Shown: in pieces, positions 55,026 to 63,752 of the stretch
Position numbering within the stretch: the stretch's first letter is position 1
Layout: every line of letters begins with the position of its first letter
DNA from: DATFVA01 sp963815785
GTDB lineage: Bacteria; Bacteroidota; Ignavibacteria; Ignavibacteriales; Ignavibacteriaceae
DNA: 64,000 bases
Reading direction: 5' to 3'
Assembly (NCBI GenBank): GCA_963815785.1
Contig: CAWFHZ010000005.1
Span: 62,001-126,000 of the forward strand
Translations under genes and position numbers: made by a program
The notes under the pieces: generated by a model
The model's database searches: none
Told to the model about the DNA's origin: nothing
Seen by the model: only the letters and a program-made list of their open reading frames with translations

Positions 55026-55905
55026 TCATGTTTTTCCTATCCAGTTATCGTCATTTTCAGAAAATGCTTTTCTAATTTCAGAATAAACATCTTCCGGCAA
55101 TTTCCCTTTATTAACTGCATCAATGCCTTTTTTTAAATGATCGATGATTGGAAGTTCCGATAATAGCTGAATTAACTCCTGTGGAAAAAGCAGAAAACCT
55201 TATAAATAATTCGGAGGGTTCAATATCAAAAGCCAAATTCATTTTCTGCCAGCGAACCCAGTATTCTTCTGCGTAATTTCCCGATGGTCTTTCGTTATAT
55301 TTCCAAAAAGCATTGGCAATCGGACGTTTTGCAATAACTCCCATTCCGCTTTCATTTGCTTTTGGAATGAGATCGTTCAGGTCTCTCTGGTCCGCAACAT
55401 TAACTGAGGTCTGAATACTTCCGAATCTTCCGCAGTATACAGCATAATTAAGATCTTCATTTTCTCCTGAATAAGCCGCAACTTTTATTTTGCCTTCAGC
55501 TTTTGCTTTATCAAGAGCATCAATCACCTCTCCTTTTAGCAAAGTATCTTTTGGACAGGAATGAAGATGAACAATATCAATATAATCAGTTCTTAATTTT
55601 TGCAGAGCTGCATCAACTCCGGCTAAAATGATTTCGTAAGTCCAGTCATGAAAACCTGGAATTCCGTATCCTACTTTCGTTGAAAGGATAATTTCACTTC
55701 TCCTGTAAGAAAGAAATTTACCGATTCGTTCTTCTGATAATCCATAACTTCTCGCAGTATCGAAAAGATTAATTCCGTTATCAACAGCAAAGTTTAATAA
55801 TTTCCCTGCCTCGTGGTCTGACAATTCGTTTCCTCCGATATGTCCTGCCCCAAATCCAAGTGCGGAAACATCGAAACCATTTTTTCCAAAAGTTCTTTTA
55901 AGCAT
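55026..55905 (-). CDS. Aldo-keto reductase, frameshifted near its 3' end
   Basis: NADPH-dependent aldo/keto reductase of about 292 residues. Frame one has MLKRTFGKNGFDVSALGFGAG, the catalytic Asp/Tyr region NLFDTARSYGLSEERIGKFL, Lys in LSTKVGYGIPG and His in IDIVHLHSCPKDTL. It runs into a stop at 55120 after SAIIGTSNH. Removing one base near 55140-55147 continues as DHLKKGIDAVNKGKLP and reaches the stop at 55026, preserving the usual C-terminus. The nitroreductase start lies 20 bases downstream, suggesting cotranscription. Confidence 0.87.
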
Positions 55906-55977
55906 TTATTAATCAGAATTGTTATTTGAAAAATGTAAGATTTATTTGAGGAAAATAGTGACTGCAAACTTACATTA

Positions 55978-58098
55978 TTATTTTTTTCCTGAACTTTTTT
56001 TACCCGGCTTTCCACCGCTGATAATAACTTTCAATTCCTCAAGGCTTTTGGGATCGCCAATAAAAGTAAGATGATCCCCATCCAGGAATTTAGTGTTTCC
56101 ATTAGGAATCATTGTTTCACCTTCTCTCCTGATAAAAGCGATAAGACAACCGCGTGGAATTTCTATATCTCTTAACGCTTTACCTATGAAAACTGAGGCG
56201 GCAGAATGCTTATCAACTATAACCATCAGTAACCGCTCATCGTGCAGAAGAGCTTCTTTCAGTTCCTGGTCGTTCTTCGCATTCTCCCAGTCTTTGGAAA
56301 AATTATCATCTTCAACTCTCCCGGCAATCTGTGCAAGAATACGTAAGTGTTGGGTTGGATCCTTTTCCGGACTAACAAGGAAAAAAATAGCATTTACGAT
56401 TGCTTCATCATCCTGTTTCCCGGTTAACGGATTATTGAAATTAATATGAACACCATTTATGGCTCTTACAAGAACCATCTCTGCCTGGTTAATTCTTTCC
56501 AGTCTGAAATGCGGTAATGCAATTCCATGAGTAACCGGAGTTAAACCGATTTTCGTTCCTTCATTAAATTTATTCTTAAGTGTATCTGCATCAATATATA
56601 CCGCTTGTTCAAGCAGGACCGCAGCCTGTCCGGCAACTTCACTAAACTCTGTTCTTTGCGGAATATCCAGCACAAAACTTCTTGTAACAATTTCATCAAA
56701 CGGATCTGTTTCCCTTAAACCTTTTTCTTTCAGAATTCCCCGCAGTTCACTGTCAAGTCCGCTGTACCTTGATTTTCCCAGCCTTTCAAAAATATGATAA
56801 ACCGCACCCTGTCTTTGTACTTTTCCAAATGCAAAGTACCTGTACCATAAAATTGCAATTACAATTAATCCCGCTGAAAAAGAAATTGCAAGGAATCCCA
56901 TTTTCAGAATAAGGAAGATTGCAGCAAATATTCCGATAATCTGCATCCAGGGATAAAACGGTGATTTAAATCCCGGATCATACGACTCAATTCTACTTTC
57001 ACGCATTACTATAACACCGAGACAAACAAATGCAAACATCAGAAGCTGAAAAGCGCTTGCAAGTTTTGCAATCTTTGTCGGATCGAATGTAAAAATAATG
57101 GAAACAATAATACCTAAAGTAAATAAAATTGAAATGTACGGAATTCCGTGGAGAGTAAGTTTTTGAAAAACATGGGGCATAATATGATCGCGGCTCATTG
57201 CAAACGGATAACGCGAAGCACTAAGTGTTCCCGCATTTGCAACCGAGATGAAAGCAATAACAGCACCAATGGAAGTTATTATCAATCCGGTTTTACCAAA
57301 GAATTTTTCTGCCGCTGTTGCAGCAGGCGTAAGGTCGCCCATCAGTTCCTTCATAGGAATTACACCAACCATAATAGCTGTGCCTAATCCATAAATTATA
57401 AATGCAGTTCCAACTGAAAGAAAAATTCCAAGCGGAAGATTTTTTTCCGGATTTTTAACCTCTTCAGATAAACTTGCTACTTTGGTTATTCCCACGTAAC
57501 TGATGTAAACTAATCCGGTCGCTGAAAAAATTGCATCAAACCCCGAATCAAAAAATCCTTTGAAGTTCGTAAAGTTTATCTGCGGAGTTCCTGCCGTTAC
57601 AAAAAAAGCGAGAGTTGATAAAAGAATTATCACCAGAATTACCTGGAGTTTTCCACTGCCTTTTAAACTAAAGAGATTAAGAATACCAATTAGTATTGCC
57701 AGCGTTACTGCAACAGGAACAACTGAAATGGAAGGAATGAATAAAGCTATATATGCTCCCATTCCGATTAGAGCGAAACACACTTTTAATATCAGTGCAA
57801 GCCAGGTACCGAGTCCGCCTATTGTACCAAACATTGGTCCCAGTGTTCTGTCGAGAAAGAAATAAACTCCCCCGGCTTTCGGCATTGCCGTAGCAAGTTC
57901 TACTGTGCTGAACATTGCAGGAATTAAAGGGATAAGCGCAAGAAGGTAGGCTAATACAATTGCTGGGCCGGCAACAGTAGCTGCCAGTCCGGGCAAAAGA
58001 AAAAAACCACCGCTTAAAGTAGTACCGGTTGCAATTGCGTAAACATCAAGCAGGTTAAGTTCTTTTTTTAATTTCCGGCTTTTCTTTGCTTCGAACAT
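55978..58098 (-). CDS. APC-family amino-acid permease fused to PTS EIIA-like and TrkA_C domains
   Basis: A 706-residue fusion. Residues 1-430 hold about 12 TM helices of the APC superfamily (GTTLSGGFFLLPGLAAT, AMPKAGGVYFFLDRTLGPMF). Residues 471-624 form a PTS EIIA type-2 domain with His530 in HGIALPHFRLERI, matching the phosphorylatable His in the family. Residues 625-700 form a TrkA_C-like RCK domain (RGCLIAFIRREGETMIPNGN, LTFIGDPKSLEEL). Regulatory input via EIIA-like and ligand-binding TrkA_C is the most likely reading. It is monocistronic within the minus strand. The substrate is unknown. Confidence 0.88.
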   Translation of the reverse strand: MFEAKKSRKLKKELNLLDVYAIATGTTLSGGFFLLPGLAATVAGPAIVLAYLLALIPLIPAMFSTVELATAMPKAGGVYFFLDRTLGPMFGTIGGLGTWLALILKVCFALIGMGAYIALFIPSISVVPVAVTLAILIGILNLFSLKGSGKLQVILVIILLSTLAFFVTAGTPQINFTNFKGFFDSGFDAIFSATGLVYISYVGITKVASLSEEVKNPEKNLPLGIFLSVGTAFIIYGLGTAIMVGVIPMKELMGDLTPAATAAEKFFGKTGLIITSIGAVIAFISVANAGTLSASRYPFAMSRDHIMPHVFQKLTLHGIPYISILFTLGIIVSIIFTFDPTKIAKLASAFQLLMFAFVCLGVIVMRESRIESYDPGFKSPFYPWMQIIGIFAAIFLILKMGFLAISFSAGLIVIAILWYRYFAFGKVQRQGAVYHIFERLGKSRYSGLDSELRGILKEKGLRETDPFDEIVTRSFVLDIPQRTEFSEVAGQAAVLLEQAVYIDADTLKNKFNEGTKIGLTPVTHGIALPHFRLERINQAEMVLVRAINGVHINFNNPLTGKQDDEAIVNAIFFLVSPEKDPTQHLRILAQIAGRVEDDNFSKDWENAKNDQELKEALLHDERLLMVIVDKHSAASVFIGKALRDIEIPRGCLIAFIRREGETMIPNGNTKFLDGDHLTFIGDPKSLEELKVIISGGKPGKKSSGKK

Positions 58099-58156
58099 AA
58101 GTGAATTTAGTTAAAAAGGATAAGATGTTCCATTTAATAAAAAAGTAAACCGGGAG

Positions 58157-58630
58157 CTATTTCCAGTCATCCAGCATTTTTCTTATAAGCACAATCTGAG
58201 CAATATGATAGGAGTTATGCTGCGCAGCAATTAGCAATTCTCTTAAGTAAGTGTGTGATTCGGTATGGGGTATCACTTTGGATAGTTCATTCCCCTTTTC
58301 CTTAATAATTTTGATTAATTCATTTCTATCATTTATACAGGCATCAACTGATTTTTTCCATTCTGCATCGGTTACTTTATTTGTTGCGGATGGCCAGTAT
58401 TCATCAGGCCATTTTGGTGATTTCCATTCGGGATCAAGCATGTAATTCAGAATATCCTCCTGTGAAATTCTGATATGTTCAAGTTCATCCCAGACTGAAT
58501 GAAGATTGACATTAGGTTTCTTGGCCCGGTTTTCTGATTTCAATCCTTTCAATGAATTTTCAAGTGAAACATGTGCCTGTTCTTTATTTAACAGGTTAAT
58601 AAGCTGTTCTGCCAGGACATTATTATCCAT
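58157..58630 (-). CDS. DinB family protein
   Basis: A 157-residue four-helix bundle protein of the DinB/YfiT-like superfamily. The His metal-binding positions are suggested by NLHSVWDELEHIRISQEDI, and HNSYHIAQIVLIRKML near the C-terminus. Family roles include thiol-dependent transferases, with bacillithiol S-transferases in some bacteria; since BshA is coded in this window, a bacillithiol role is a reasonable but unproven idea. It is preceded by a short upstream leader and stands alone. Confidence 0.8.
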   Translation of the reverse strand: MDNNVLAEQLINLLNKEQAHVSLENSLKGLKSENRAKKPNVNLHSVWDELEHIRISQEDILNYMLDPEWKSPKWPDEYWPSATNKVTDAEWKKSVDACINDRNELIKIIKEKGNELSKVIPHTESHTYLRELLIAAQHNSYHIAQIVLIRKMLDDWK

Positions 58631-58706
58631 CTTAAATTCCTTTCAAAATTCAGAAATAAAATAATTATTTTTTTTCTAATACCTTGTGAGAATTACAACT
58701 GTATAA

Positions 58707-58940
58707 TTAAGGAACTATCTGTTTTCCTTTTTCATCGGTAACAATTAATGCATTAACCGGACAGACAGAGCAGGCTTCAATTAACATCCTGCGTTCAGGT
58801 TCTTTAATTTCTTCCTTAAATGCAACTATCTTTTTAGTATCCAGTTCAAACACTTCATCTGCAACCCTGATACAGTTGGCAGAACCGATGCACATATCTC
58901 TATCTATTGTAATTTTTAATCCGTTAATTGTTTTTTCCAT
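58707..58940 (-). CDS. Small ferredoxin
   Basis: A 77-residue single-cluster ferredoxin. Cysteines are at residues 17, 23, 57 and 60 (DMCIGSANC and ACSVCPVNAL). The usual middle Cys of C-x2-C-x2-C is replaced by Ser20, so the arrangement fits a 3Cys [3Fe-4S]-type or modified 4Fe-4S cluster with Cys57 as extra ligand. No partner redox gene is next to it. A TATTTTTG candidate promoter is at 59018-59011. Confidence 0.8.
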   Translation of the reverse strand: MEKTINGLKITIDRDMCIGSANCIRVADEVFELDTKKIVAFKEEIKEPERRMLIEACSVCPVNALIVTDEKGKQIVP

Positions 58941-59010
58941 TTTGATCTCCCGCTTTAAACTTATTTATAAAGTTTTTGTATGAATTAATGAAAATATACA
59001 GTTTGAAATT

Positions 59011-59018
59011 CAAAAATA
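59011..59018 (-). promoter_or_regulatory. Candidate -7 element for the ferredoxin gene
   Basis: Minus-strand TATTTTTG (TAnnTTTG), 71 bases upstream of the ferredoxin start and just beyond the end of the AEC gene. Confidence 0.3.
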
Positions 59019-59021
59019 AAA

Positions 59022-59966
59022 TTATATGAGATTATATTCCTTCAGGATAAATAGCCCTAAGGTAATAGTTATAAGCGATGCAAGGGTTGTAAGAAGTAAA
59101 ATATTTGCTGCAAGTTTACTGTTTGAACCCATTGCTTCAGCCATAATAAAACTTGCGATAGCAGTGGGACAAGCAAAAAGGATAAATAAAATACCTAGAT
59201 CATAACCGCGGAATCCAATTAAGTATGCAGCATAAATAGTTGCAAAGGGAAAAAGAATGAGTTTCAGGAAAGTTGAATAAAGCGAAAGGGTGAAACCTTT
59301 TTTTAATTCTGCAAAATCCATAAAACCGCCTATTCCAAGAAGAGCAAGAGGAAGTGCAAGAGCTGCAACATAATTTATCGTCTTGCTTACAATAAAAGGC
59401 AGTTCTATTCTGAAATAAGAAAATGGTATGGCAAATATTACAGCAAGTACCAGCGGGTTCCGGATAATCTCGCCAATTAAATAACCCGTATTCATCTGTC
59501 TTTCATTTCGAAGCGGAACAGTAAGTGCTATCACTGCTAAGGTATTGTAAATAGGGATTGTAAATGCAAGCAGAAGCGATGCTTTTCCAAGATTATCAAA
59601 TCCATAAACATTGGCAATTAATGCAAGTCCTATTACAGCAAAATTTCCCCTGAAACTTCCCTGGATAAAAACTGTTCTGTCCGTTGCTGTTTTAACAAGA
59701 GGAATGGAAATGAACCAGGCAAAGAAAAACGTTGCAAGAGTTCCAACATAGGCAAAACCGACCAATCCAAAATTTAAGATTTGAGTGAGATCAGTTTTGG
59801 CAATTTCACTAAATATAAGGGCAGGAAGTGAAACAGTAAAAACAATCTTAGAAGAAAGTTTTACGAAATTATCATTTATCATTCCCAGTTTTTTTAATAA
59901 ATAACCAAGAGCGACAATAATGAAAACCGGTGCGACAAGTCCGGCAACTACAATTAAATTCTGCAA
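59022..59966 (-). CDS. AEC family (auxin efflux carrier-like) transporter
   Basis: A 314-residue membrane protein with about ten TM helices in two halves: N-terminal LVAPVFIIVALGYLLKKLGM and C-terminal FACPTAIASFIMAEAMGSNS, both conserved in AEC transporters of the BART superfamily. Bacterial members carry organic acids such as malate or malonate; the substrate cannot be assigned. It stands alone on the minus strand. Confidence 0.87.
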   Translation of the reverse strand: MQNLIVVAGLVAPVFIIVALGYLLKKLGMINDNFVKLSSKIVFTVSLPALIFSEIAKTDLTQILNFGLVGFAYVGTLATFFFAWFISIPLVKTATDRTVFIQGSFRGNFAVIGLALIANVYGFDNLGKASLLLAFTIPIYNTLAVIALTVPLRNERQMNTGYLIGEIIRNPLVLAVIFAIPFSYFRIELPFIVSKTINYVAALALPLALLGIGGFMDFAELKKGFTLSLYSTFLKLILFPFATIYAAYLIGFRGYDLGILFILFACPTAIASFIMAEAMGSNSKLAANILLLTTLASLITITLGLFILKEYNLI

Positions 59967-60103
59967 TATAATTCAGGTGTTGTTTTTAATTAGCAGGATG
60001 AATGAAAAAAAATACTGCCCCCTAAAATAAATTGTATGCTGAGTAAATAAAAATAAATTCCGAACTAATTCATTTGACCCTGTTTTTTCTGTATAATTAA
60101 AAT

Positions 60104-60145
60104 AACCCCCGGCAAAAACTGCATTCACCAGCCGGGGGTTTTTTA
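60104..60145. terminator. Rho-independent terminator
   Basis: Ten-base stem AACCCCCGGC / GCCGGGGGTT with a 17-base loop, followed by a T-run on the plus strand and T-rich sequence on the minus strand. On the minus strand it lies downstream of the LytTR gene. Confidence 0.75.
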
Positions 60146-60251
60146 CGGAGAGCAAATCAATTTATAAGTTTATTCTATCTCCCAAAACTTTCACTTTTAA
60201 TTAAAAAATTAATAATATTTTCAACAGCTTGAATTGATTTAAAGGTTTATT

Positions 60252-61019
60252 CTACGTGGGAAAAGTGTTGCGCATAATATTTGCAAAACGGTAACTGAAA
60301 TCGAAGGTTTCTGAGATGTATTTAAGATGCACTGTATAAACACGATCATTGGTTTTTACAATTTTTTCTATAAAGTTAATATTTATAATGGTGGAGCGGT
60401 GTATTTGAAGAAAAGATTTTGAGGGCAGTAAAGATATCCAGGCCTTTAATGATTTTCTTACTACTATTTTGCAATTATCGGTTGTGATAATCCTGCTGTA
60501 CTCTTTCATCGCTGTAATACAAACTATTTCATCAAATTTTACGAGCTTCAGTTTGTTGCCGATTTTTACAAGTATATGATCTTCTCTTTTGGGTTTTCCG
60601 TTTTCTTCTTCAAAAGAATTTATTTTATTATTTATACTTGTCCTGATTTTTTCAAGCTTGTGTAATCTTTTGCTAATTGATTTTAATAATGATTTGTTTA
60701 TAAACTCCAGCGATAAATAATCATCAGCGCCTGCCTCCATCACTTCACGGTGTTCTTCGGGAGAATTTTTATCCGATATAACTATCAGCGGGATAGTTGA
60801 TGTTTTTTCTTCTTCTACAATTTTAAAAAATGCATTCAGTTTGTTTTCATTATTATTCAGATAAAATAAAATTAAATCCGGTAAATAGCGGATAGAAATT
60901 TCCACTCCGTCCTTTATATTGTGAGAATAAAATATCTCAAACTCATCCCTCGGCAGAACTGCTTCAATTTCCCCGGAAATCACATCATTGCTTTGAATAA
61001 CTAAAACTTTCTTCAACAA
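60252..61019 (-). CDS. LytTR response regulator with degenerate receiver
   Basis: A 255-residue regulator. The N-terminal receiver-like domain (residues 1-120) resembles CheY in fold (PDLILFYLNNN, PLIVISDKNSPEEHREVMEA, GADDYLSLEF) but lacks the phosphoacceptor Asp: the usual PDLxLLD site reads PDLILFY. The C-terminal LytTR DNA-binding domain (~150-250) includes ILVKIGNKLKLVKFDEIVCI, KSFLQIHRSTIININFIEKI. It is probably phosphorylation-independent. It is divergent from the TorF-Amt unit, which could be its target. Candidate -7 TAATTTTG is at 61066-61059. Confidence 0.88.
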   Translation of the reverse strand: MLKKVLVIQSNDVISGEIEAVLPRDEFEIFYSHNIKDGVEISIRYLPDLILFYLNNNENKLNAFFKIVEEEKTSTIPLIVISDKNSPEEHREVMEAGADDYLSLEFINKSLLKSISKRLHKLEKIRTSINNKINSFEEENGKPKREDHILVKIGNKLKLVKFDEIVCITAMKEYSRIITTDNCKIVVRKSLKAWISLLPSKSFLQIHRSTIININFIEKIVKTNDRVYTVHLKYISETFDFSYRFANIMRNTFPT

Positions 61020-61058
61020 ACTGCTTAGATTATTTTAAAAATCTCTTATAAACCGAAC

Positions 61059-61066
61059 CAAAATTA
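61059..61066 (-). promoter_or_regulatory. Candidate -7 element for the LytTR gene
   Basis: Minus-strand TAATTTTG (TAnnTTTG), 40 bases before the start at 61019. No good -33 TTG partner is seen. Confidence 0.35.
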
Positions 61067-61218
61067 TCCATTTCCACTTTAAAAAGCTTAACCGTTACCA
61101 TTGCATAAACGTTTAAGACAAAAATGCTGCGCTGGTTGCAAAATACTGTTAATTATTAATACTATTTACAAATTTTGAAGTGTTAGTTAATAAATCCTTA
61201 AAAAATTTCGGGGAAATA

Positions 61219-61971
61219 ATGAATATAAAACAAATCCTTTCTTTAGCTGCTGTATTCCTCCTTGCAGAAATCCCAATTAATAAAAGCTTTGCGCAGGATT
61301 TTTCAATAAATGCAGGCGGTGATTTTGTAAGCCGTTATATATGGCGTGGTATCAATGTAAATGATCAGCCAAACATACAGCCTTACATTTCGTTAGATTA
61401 TGCCGGATTACAACTTGGATTCTGGGGTTCTTACGGATTGTCTCATCTAAATTCTACAGATGAGTATTATGCATTCCAATCTGAAATTGATACGTGGCTA
61501 AGTTATTCTCTCACTTTAGGAAGTGAAGTAAATTTAACTGCTTTATTAACTGATTATTATTTTCCCAACAGCGGAATAAAAATCGGCAATTTTAATAACT
61601 ACGACAATGTAGATGGTCCCGGCGCACACACAGTTGAGGCTGGTTTAACTATTGCCGGTTCAGAATCATTTCCCGTAAGTCTAAGCGGTTATATAAATAT
61701 CTATAATGACGAAGGCAATAACACTTATTTCCAGGCAGATTACTCAACATCTATGCAGGCTTTTGATCTTGATGTTTTTGCCGGGGCTGCGGGCGGCAGC
61801 AATAAAACTCCCGGTTATTACGGCACTGACAAATTCAATTTTGTTCAAGTAGGAGTCAAAGTTTCTAAATCTGTAGTGATTACTGAAAGCTTTTCTTTAC
61901 CAGTTTATTGCAGTTACATTCTAAATCCAAAAAGTGAAACATCGTTTTTGGTTTTAGGAATTTCTATATAA
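61219..61971 (+). CDS. TorF-family putative outer-membrane porin
   Basis: A 250-residue exported beta-barrel. The ATG at 61219 with GGGGAAAT just before it is preferred over an upstream GTG at 61180. A signal peptide (ending KSFAQ) is followed by SINAGGDFVSRYIWRGINVND and QPYISLDYAGLQLGFWGSYG, the hallmark of TorF/Gcw_chp proteins, and a C-terminal aromatic barrel strand. It lies 17 bases before the Amt start, and this pairing, a likely outer-membrane entry followed by an inner-membrane ammonium channel, is common. Substrate inferred only. Confidence 0.83.
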   Translation: MNIKQILSLAAVFLLAEIPINKSFAQDFSINAGGDFVSRYIWRGINVNDQPNIQPYISLDYAGLQLGFWGSYGLSHLNSTDEYYAFQSEIDTWLSYSLTLGSEVNLTALLTDYYFPNSGIKIGNFNNYDNVDGPGAHTVEAGLTIAGSESFPVSLSGYINIYNDEGNNTYFQADYSTSMQAFDLDVFAGAAGGSNKTPGYYGTDKFNFVQVGVKVSKSVVITESFSLPVYCSYILNPKSETSFLVLGISI

Positions 61972-61988
61972 AATAATTGGAGGTTAAA

Positions 61989-63209
61989 ATGTTTGACACC
62001 GGCAGTACCGGCTTTATGCTGATTGCAACAAGCCTTGTTATGCTTATGACACCCGGACTGGCTTTCTTTTACGGAGGTCTTGTCGGAAGAAAAAATGTAC
62101 TGGGAATTATGATTCAAAGTTTTGTTTCACTGGGCTGGACAACTGTTCTATGGTTCACCTTCGGATATTCACTTTGCTTCAGCGGAGGGCAGGGTGGATT
62201 AATAGGAAATTTAGATATGGTTTTTTTATCGGGTACAACTCTTAACTCAGTATTTTTTGGAAATAACCAGATACCGCTTTATGTATTCATTGCATATCAG
62301 ATGATGTTTGCAATTATTACCCCGGCATTAATAACCGGTGCTTTTGCAAATAGGGTACGCTTCCCTGCCTATTTAATATTTTTAACACTCTGGCTTGTCT
62401 TCGTTTATTTCCCGCTGGTTCATATGGTCTGGGGCGGCGGATTGTTAGCGGAGTGGGGGGTTCTGGACTTTGCCGGAGGAATTGTTGTTCACGCAAGTGC
62501 CGGAATGGCTGCTCTTGCCTCGGTACTGTATGTGGGTAAACGAAATGTAAAAGAAAGAGGACCTCACAGTATTCCATTGGTTGCCTTGGGAACAGGATTA
62601 CTTTGGTTCGGATGGTACGGTTTTAATGCTGGCAGCGAACTAAGAGTTGATACTGTAACTGTAACCGCTTTTTTAAATACTGATGTTGCCGCTTCTTTTG
62701 CTGCCATCACTTGGCTGCTATTAGCCTGGGTGCTGGAAAAGAAACCTAAGTTTGTAGGATTACTAACAGGGTCTGTTGCGGGACTTGCTACTATTACTCC
62801 TGCGGCAGGATATATTTCTACAGGTTATGCAGCTTTAATCGGAATAATTTCCGGATTTGTTTGCTACTATGCAGTCGCATTAAAAAACAAACTTAAATGG
62901 GATGATGCTCTTGATGTCTGGGGAGTCCACGGCGTGGGAGGAACACTTGGTATAATTCTGCTGGGACTCTTTGCTTCGAAAGCAGTTAATCCAATGGTAA
63001 CTGTTGAAGGATTATTTATTGGAGGATCCTGGGAATTTTTTATTAAGCAGGTTGTTGCAGTTGCCGTAGTTGGTGCATACTGCTTTGCCTTTACTTATTT
63101 TGTTCTGAAAGTAATTAATCTTATTACACCAGTAAAAGTTACGCGTGCTGAAGAAGAAGCAGGAATGGATGCTTCTCTCCATGGTGAAATCGCTTACGAA
63201 GAATCTTAA
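61989..63209 (+). CDS. amt: Ammonium transporter (Amt/Rh family)
   Basis: A 406-residue channel with 11 TM helices. The ATG at 61989 sits five bases after a GGAGG ribosome-binding site; an upstream TTG in frame is not needed. Diagnostic motifs are TPGLAFFYGGLVGRKNVLG, the pore entrance segment, AGGIVVHASAGMAAL with the first pore His, and DDALDVWGVHGVGGTLG with the second pore His. No GlnK/PII gene follows in this window. It is the second gene of a TorF-Amt unit, with a strong terminator after it. Confidence 0.95.
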   Translation: MFDTGSTGFMLIATSLVMLMTPGLAFFYGGLVGRKNVLGIMIQSFVSLGWTTVLWFTFGYSLCFSGGQGGLIGNLDMVFLSGTTLNSVFFGNNQIPLYVFIAYQMMFAIITPALITGAFANRVRFPAYLIFLTLWLVFVYFPLVHMVWGGGLLAEWGVLDFAGGIVVHASAGMAALASVLYVGKRNVKERGPHSIPLVALGTGLLWFGWYGFNAGSELRVDTVTVTAFLNTDVAASFAAITWLLLAWVLEKKPKFVGLLTGSVAGLATITPAAGYISTGYAALIGIISGFVCYYAVALKNKLKWDDALDVWGVHGVGGTLGIILLGLFASKAVNPMVTVEGLFIGGSWEFFIKQVVAVAVVGAYCFAFTYFVLKVINLITPVKVTRAEEEAGMDASLHGEIAYEES

Positions 63210-63236
63210 TCTATACTGCCTTACATAATTTAAAAT

Positions 63237-63280
63237 TAAAAAGCCATCTCAAATTTATTTTGGGATGGCTTTTACTTTTT
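63237..63280 (+). terminator. Rho-independent terminator after amt
   Basis: Twelve-base stem AAAAGCCATCTC / GGGATGGCTTTT (one G-T wobble) with an 11-base loop, followed by T-rich sequence. Confidence 0.9.
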
Positions 63281-63309
63281 GGCATTTAAAATGTAAATCC
63301 ATCAGTGGA

Positions 63310-63714
63310 TTAACTCTCACTTTTCGAATTGCTGTTTTTGTCAGCAACGAAAAAGCCAATGGATACTAAGGTAAAGATAACGACCCACAGCCAAAGGGAA
63401 TTGTCGTGACCCGGTATAGTGCTAAATTGACCAAGGTTACCAATTATGTCCAATACAGCCCACAGAGCAAAAAGTGATGCATAACCATATGAGAGAGAGT
63501 TACGTGTTATCGATGCTGGCGCTTTCCGAACTGACCAGGCAACAACCCCAAATACCAGCTGAGCTGCACTAAGTATCAGGAAGGCAAAGGATGTTGAGAT
63601 GTCAGTAATGCCATATGAGGCTTTAAGTGCTGGAAAGGCAAAAGACAACAATGGTACAATACCCATAATAATCAGCAATACAGCTGCGATAGTGAACATA
63701 ACCTTAAGTTTCAT
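63310..63714 (-). CDS. Small multi-span membrane protein
   Basis: Unrecognised 134-residue protein with four TM helices (e.g. MFTIAAVLLIIMGIVPLLSF, ISTSFAFLILSAAQLVFGVV, SLWLWVVIFTLVSIGFFVAD). The ATG at 63714 is preceded by AAAGGAAAAAAG and is better supported than the TTG at 63756. It overlaps or closely follows the neighbouring small membrane protein, so they probably form one unit. No known family. Confidence 0.6.
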   Translation of the reverse strand: MKLKVMFTIAAVLLIIMGIVPLLSFAFPALKASYGITDISTSFAFLILSAAQLVFGVVAWSVRKAPASITRNSLSYGYASLFALWAVLDIIGNLGQFSTIPGHDNSLWLWVVIFTLVSIGFFVADKNSNSKSES

Positions 63715-63752
63715 TTCTTTTTTCCTTTTGGTATATACTGATTTATGTTGTT

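Noticed and set aside
55965..55972. Minus-strand TAAGTTTG ahead of the aldo-keto reductase
   Set aside because: It fits the promoter pattern by chance level in A/T-rich DNA, with no -33 partner, so it was not listed as a feature.
59973..60155. Minus-strand 60-residue frame over the hairpin at 60.1 kb
   Set aside because: It spans the terminator stem and has no coding features.
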